This document shows positions 59,590-64,000 of a stretch of 64,000 nt of DNA, piece after piece (position 1 is the stretch's first letter; each line of letters starts with the position of its first letter). The translations under genes and the position numbers were made by a program. The notes below the pieces were generated by a model. It did no database searches and had not been told where the DNA came from. It was given only the letters and a program-made list of their open reading frames with translations. The stretch is from Simmondsia chinensis (taxonomy: Eukaryota > Streptophyta > Magnoliopsida > Caryophyllales > Simmondsiaceae), in contig JAGTTD010000019.1 of NCBI GenBank assembly GCA_018398585.1, positions 9,399,702-9,463,701 of the forward strand, in the 5' to 3' direction.

Positions 59590-60770
59590 ACTCTAGTTAC
59601 ATACGGGACCCAACATTTCATTATAACTACTTCATCCTAGCCCACACAACTTTTTGAATTTCAAGGAACATGTCCATCAATCTAGAAGTTTTCCCAAAAA
59701 TTCATCTATTCCTTTCTTCCCAAATATGATAGATCACTGGTGCCGGATATAGGTGCTTGATCTTGGTTTTGCTCAATCGGCTATGGGCCTTAACCCTTAA
59801 CCATTCCATAACCTCCTACAATGTCTTCATCCTTCCAATAGATCTCCATTTGCACACCTTGCTCCATATATCCCACAATTATACACAATCAAAGAATAAG
59901 TGATTGATGTCCTCAACATTCGATCTACACAAGCTACATTGGAAAGCCAACACCGTGCCCCTTCTTTGTATATGAACCTCAATAGTCAATATTAAGGCAC
60001 CCTAAGTTTGCCAACCACAAATAAAGTTGAGTATTGGGATATTAAGGGTACTCCAAATTGTCCTCTTCCAATTGCAAGACACTCCCTTCTCCCTCATCCT
60101 TTTATACGCCTTCCTAATACTAAAAATGCCCTCTCGGTAGCATCCTTTCAAATTCTCTCTAGTTTCATCGACTAACCTATTTATTGAATCAATTTATTTG
60201 GAACCCTTACAGTAGATTCCATGTTGATGAGTCATTTACCTTCACATTCATGTTCCACAAGTCTCCTTTTTTTTCATATGGAACCCATGAACCCATTTCA
60301 CACATTAACATCTTTTTTTGCATATACATTCCAGAGTAAGTTTAGGAAAAATATCTAATCCCAAACTTCTAACTACTCGATCCCTAAGCCTCCTTCCACT
60401 TTAGGAAAACAAATTTTATCCTAAGCTCTCGGAATAAAGTTCTTCTCCGATCCGCATTGCTACTTCATAAAAATCTCATTACTATTTGTTGAATGGTCTT
60501 AATCAGTGTCTTGGGAAATTTAAAAATATTTCTTCAATAGGAGTAAATATCAATAAGTATTGATTTGATAAGCTCCACCCTTCCCACGTACGACAACCTT
60601 CTCTTATACCACGGTAAAACTTTCATTCTAGTTTTACTCAATAGTGGCCTAAATTCACCAGTTCGAAGACGAGCTCCTGCAATCTGGACACCTAAATACT
60701 TCAACATCAGCCTTTCCTCCAAAAACCCCAAGCCCTCCATAATGTTCTATCTCACAACATCACTTACCGT
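59590..60770 (-). pseudogene. LINE reverse-transcriptase C-terminal fragment
   Basis: On the minus strand, 60740-60534 encodes LKYLGVQIAGARL, then RLSYVGRVELIKSIL, the region downstream of the reverse transcriptase palm in plant LINEs. Further on, the complement of 59890-59960 encodes CSLCRSNVEDINHLFFDC, the zinc-binding domain that follows the reverse transcriptase (zf-RVT). Stops break the frame between and after them. No poly(A) or target duplication was found. It is unrelated in position to the LINE ends in units B and C. Confidence 0.85.
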
Positions 60771-60774
60771 AACT

Positions 60775-60954
60775 AGGGGTGTTTATGGGTATGGGTACAC
60801 GCATAACCCACCCAATCCAAGAAGATTGTGTTGGGTTGGTTTTGGTTCTTTTTAGAATTTGGTTCCTTATAGGTCTAATGTTGAAAACTCATGGATACTT
60901 GGGAGGGTTTTGGATTACCCATGGGTAATCCTTAATCATTAAGAGTGTTTTTGA
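60775..60954. other. hAT-like terminal phrase and spacer
   Basis: ctaggggtgtttatgggtat at 60773 resembles the CAGGGGTGT-type ends of plant hAT elements, followed by inverted 'acccatgggt' phrases. No partner end was located. Confidence 0.35.
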
Positions 60955-62384
60955 TACATACAAAGTTTTACGTAGTCTTATTCATACAAAGTGCTACCAT
61001 GTAGATAGAGGTGGCAATTGGGTCATCTCGGCGGGTTTTAGGTATACCCATTCAGGTTCGGGTTTACAATAAGCTCGAGTTGGGTCGAGATCAACACATT
61101 CAAGCTTGAGTTCCTTTCAGTTTTTAGCTATACTTGGGCCGATTGGGTCAGGGTCAACTTTTTTAATATTCGAGTCACTTTAATTTCGGATTGTAATCGA
61201 TCGCGGTTAATCTTGGGTTGGCTTGTATAGGTTTCAGGTCATCAAAATTCTACTATTTGGTGCCTATGTACCATGAACAACTTACCAAAGTTTAAATTAT
61301 ATTTCAAATAGTTTATATCATTATATTTATTGTATTGCCGATATAGGTGTTTATTAACATCTTACACAATTTATTTAGTATTCCCGACAAGTAATAATAA
61401 CCATTGCATTTAATGTTCTATGGTTAATTTAGACTTCAGGTCAAGCAGGGTTAAAAAATCAGGTCAGGTCAGGTCATTACGACTTTAGGTTTTATCATTG
61501 AAGTCAAATTGAACGCAATGGGCAAAGTACATGAACCTTTGGTGTAAATAACACTTTGATTTATTATAAGTTACAAAACAAGAGGGCAAAATTTATACAC
61601 ATTTCTCTAAATCCTTTTCATGCTAATGGAATTCCAAATAAACTTCAAGAGGATGTGGTGCTTTCTTCTATGAATGATTTGTCTCTGAATATGAAAGAAA
61701 CAAAATTAAGGAAGATTAATGGAAAACAAAAGCAACTTGAGAGGGTAAAAAACACATACCAAAATCAAGCTCCTATTAAGATGATTGGTATGTAGAAAGT
61801 CATGGTTCAAGATAAACTTTAATTCCAATTGAGTAGGAAGAAATGAGCCAATGAAAATCCAATTTGTTGCAGTGCCCTAGTAAACTTCATCAGCCCAAGA
61901 CCTAACCAAAAGAGTTGACTTGATGAACTTCATTAGTTCAAGACCTAACCGAAATAGTTTACATTTAATATCCATATATGAGACCAAATAAGATTTTCTT
62001 TCAAAACTAATGGCATTTAGATTAAGTAATCTGCAACTAAAAAACTTCATAAATTAGTATAGACAAAATGTCCCACATCATAAAAGTAAAGAGATATAAA
62101 TCTAGTGTGTTACTTTAGTGAATGCCAATTGGTTTTTCTAACTCATGCCATCGAAAATTGGTAACAGTGAATATCTTTTGTGTAATTATCCTCTCGTTGT
62201 AACTTTATATCAAGAGGAAATGTGTAACTACTAAAAAGGAATGTCATTGCTAACAGTGCAAATGTACATCCATTAGAAGAATTGTTGTGCATATGCACGA
62301 AAAAAATGTTTAACTTAAGCTGGAGCTAAAATGAGGATATACTATACAGGCTAGAAGATGCCTCCTCTATCATACATAAAGTAG

Positions 62385-63925
62385 CTATGAGAACTTCTCT
62401 TCCTGAATCTCCCTTCTCCATATAAGTCATTCCACTGCTGGAGCATATTCATGTTGGATGACACATATGAGATGCTTGCACAAACCAGGCATCATGACAT
62501 TCAACATTAGTTCCTTGCTGTTTCTCAAGGAAAAAATAAAAAAAAGCGTCCAGCACCAAAAAAGGGGTAAGTTACATATTCATGAGTGTTTCGAAAGTCA
62601 ACCATGTTTAGTGATCGGACATTTGCACCATTATACAATGCCGGTAATAATGGTTAGTTCTCAACCAATGCAAAACTCTTTTCCGGCAAAATAATGCAGT
62701 TTCTTAGAAAACAAGGTGTTAGAAAAATACAAATCTGCATAACGAAGATTTGTAGAAGAGTAAAAAAGAAACATGTCCCAGCAATTCTACCATCTCAGGA
62801 GTGATGCCATTATGCAACTTTTTGCAATTCATAAGTTAAGGCCGGATCACTTTGGACTGGGTCGGTTTAGTTCAAGTCATATTAAATTCGAGTAACCGGA
62901 TAAGCCGAATCCTAGTTTCTAGTAGGTTCGACTTGGTCATCGTGTTAGGTAGATAATTGCGAGAACTACCAATCGGTACAACTTCCACTGCAAAGATAAA
63001 GCATATTACAAGTGATCTTTTTGTACAACTAAGTTCCTCAAGCATCATTAGACTATTGTTTCTTTTATGATGGGAACAAAAGAAGAGCTAAGTATGTGAA
63101 TGTAATAATAGCAAATGCAATGGCTATGTAAAATGCATGTAAAAAGATAACTACCAATACTCAAATACATTTTTTTAATATAATCCACATGCTGAGATAT
63201 TACTAAACAATAATGACATATGGAAACAAGCATCACCATGGCATGAACTAGTATGTAATGGAAAGAGAGAATTGATAATTCAACTTATGGTTAAATTATT
63301 GCAAGTACCTTCTTTTCCTTTTTTAGGATTTCTCGAATTAGGCAGTAGACCATACACAAATTCTGAGAACAACAGTCAAGACAGGCCAAAGTTAGAGAGA
63401 TCACTTTCGACCATAGAAGCAAAATGTGATATGACTTGAAATACACAAAGTTGCAACTTTTAAGTCACTTTTATAGTACCCATATGTCATATTTGAAATA
63501 GCTCACATATCAACATCGGGTGCTTGCTTTTCCTTTGCTAATATCATGCTCAAAATTCTGTTTCTCTTAGCTATGTCTGGAAAGCCTACCACAAACCTCC
63601 ACCACACATGTTGCAATTCAAATAATCATAATTTGCAAAGCAAAGTCGAAGATGTTACATAACATGTCATTGAGACAATGTAGCAAAATATCTAGCTTGA
63701 AATTTGTGATACAATGGGTCATATTATGTCATACAAAAGCTATTGTTTAATTCCTTGGTCATGACTGTTGGAAATTATAGAAATGAAGTATAATATTAAC
63801 CTTCAAGGTAATCACCTGATGACAACTTTATCCAAGGCGAATGGCCAGTTGGTTGCTGCAAGCATTAGAACATGTTCTCTGTCTTTCATACGTAAGCCAT
63901 CCTAGTTCACAATGAATTAATTCTT
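62385..63925 (-). pseudogene. AAA+ ATPase 3' gene fragment, unit D left arm
   Basis: Minus-strand exons: E1 63925-63801, E2 63596-63456, E3 63362-63309 (NLCMVYCLIREILKKEKK, no stop, with acceptor CTCAG and donor AAG|GT), E4 about 62683-62578, E5 62485-62385 (terminal stop changed). E3 is the only copy in the window that is fully open. The TGA in E2 is shared with the other left arms, so this too is a pseudogene. Confidence 0.86.
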
Positions 63926-63944
63926 CATCTTTTCCCCGTGACAA

Positions 63945-64000
63945 CTTTTTTTCCCCGATAATTAGCGATAGAGTAGCGATACATAGCAGGCAACTAGAAC
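63945..64000 (-). mobile_element. Short retroposon in left arm, unit D (cut by window end)
   Basis: T run at 63945-63952 followed by the same sequence as 27676 onward. The rest lies beyond the window. Confidence 0.55.

Larger units (their letters stand above)
60955..64000. repeat. Unit D, truncated by the window end
   Basis: Collinear with 24650-27730 and with 1-3400, at a divergence similar to unit A. It holds the outer flank (60955-62040), then the left palindrome arm. A 79-codon plus frame at 61556-61795 is broken in units A, B and C and is not recognised. Confidence 0.88.

Noticed and set aside
61556..61795. 79-codon plus-strand frame in unit D as a possible gene
   Set aside because: The corresponding stretches in A, B and C are broken, no domain is recognised, and no splice or start context supports it.

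Overview
This is a gene-poor, AT-rich stretch of a flowering-plant nuclear genome, probably a eudicot. The evidence is plant-type Ty1/copia and Ty3/gypsy elements primed by initiator Met-tRNA, Mutator-like elements with 9-bp target duplications, a Helitron, LINE remnants, and broken exons of a plant-type AAA+ ATPase gene. I see no intact host gene, tRNA, rRNA or CRISPR array. The species cannot be named from the sequence. Percentages and lineage calls are by-eye estimates. || Layout. The window is built from copies of one large repeat unit. Unit A (about 1-24.1 kb) is diverged and swollen by a gypsy element (7772-12992), a Mutator-like MITE (13660-14771) and a copia element (16025-21247). Unit B (24182-39536) and unit C (39637-55002) are almost identical and are separated by exactly 100 Ns. 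Unit C runs into a decayed copia element (54293-59574), then a LINE fragment on the minus strand (59590-60770), then the start of a further diverged unit D (60955-64000). || The core of every unit is a 4.5-5 kb palindrome. Each arm carries the same 3' part of an AAA+ ATPase gene: five recognisable exons, with introns and splice sites, ending at the family's C-terminal tail. Left arms read on the minus strand and right arms on the plus strand. Seven arm copies are visible, and none of the hits with existing open frames describes them. Lesions specific to left or right arms recur between units, so the inverted duplication came before the unit amplification. || Comparing units gives empty sites for four insertions: copia A (5-bp duplication GCTCC), the 1.1-kb MITE (9-bp TATTATATA), a 170-bp MITE (9-bp CCTAAATAA) and a 2.6-kb Helitron (between A and T). 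The B/C pair is better explained as an unmerged overlap of two contig ends, or two haplotypes, across the N gap than as a young tandem duplication.
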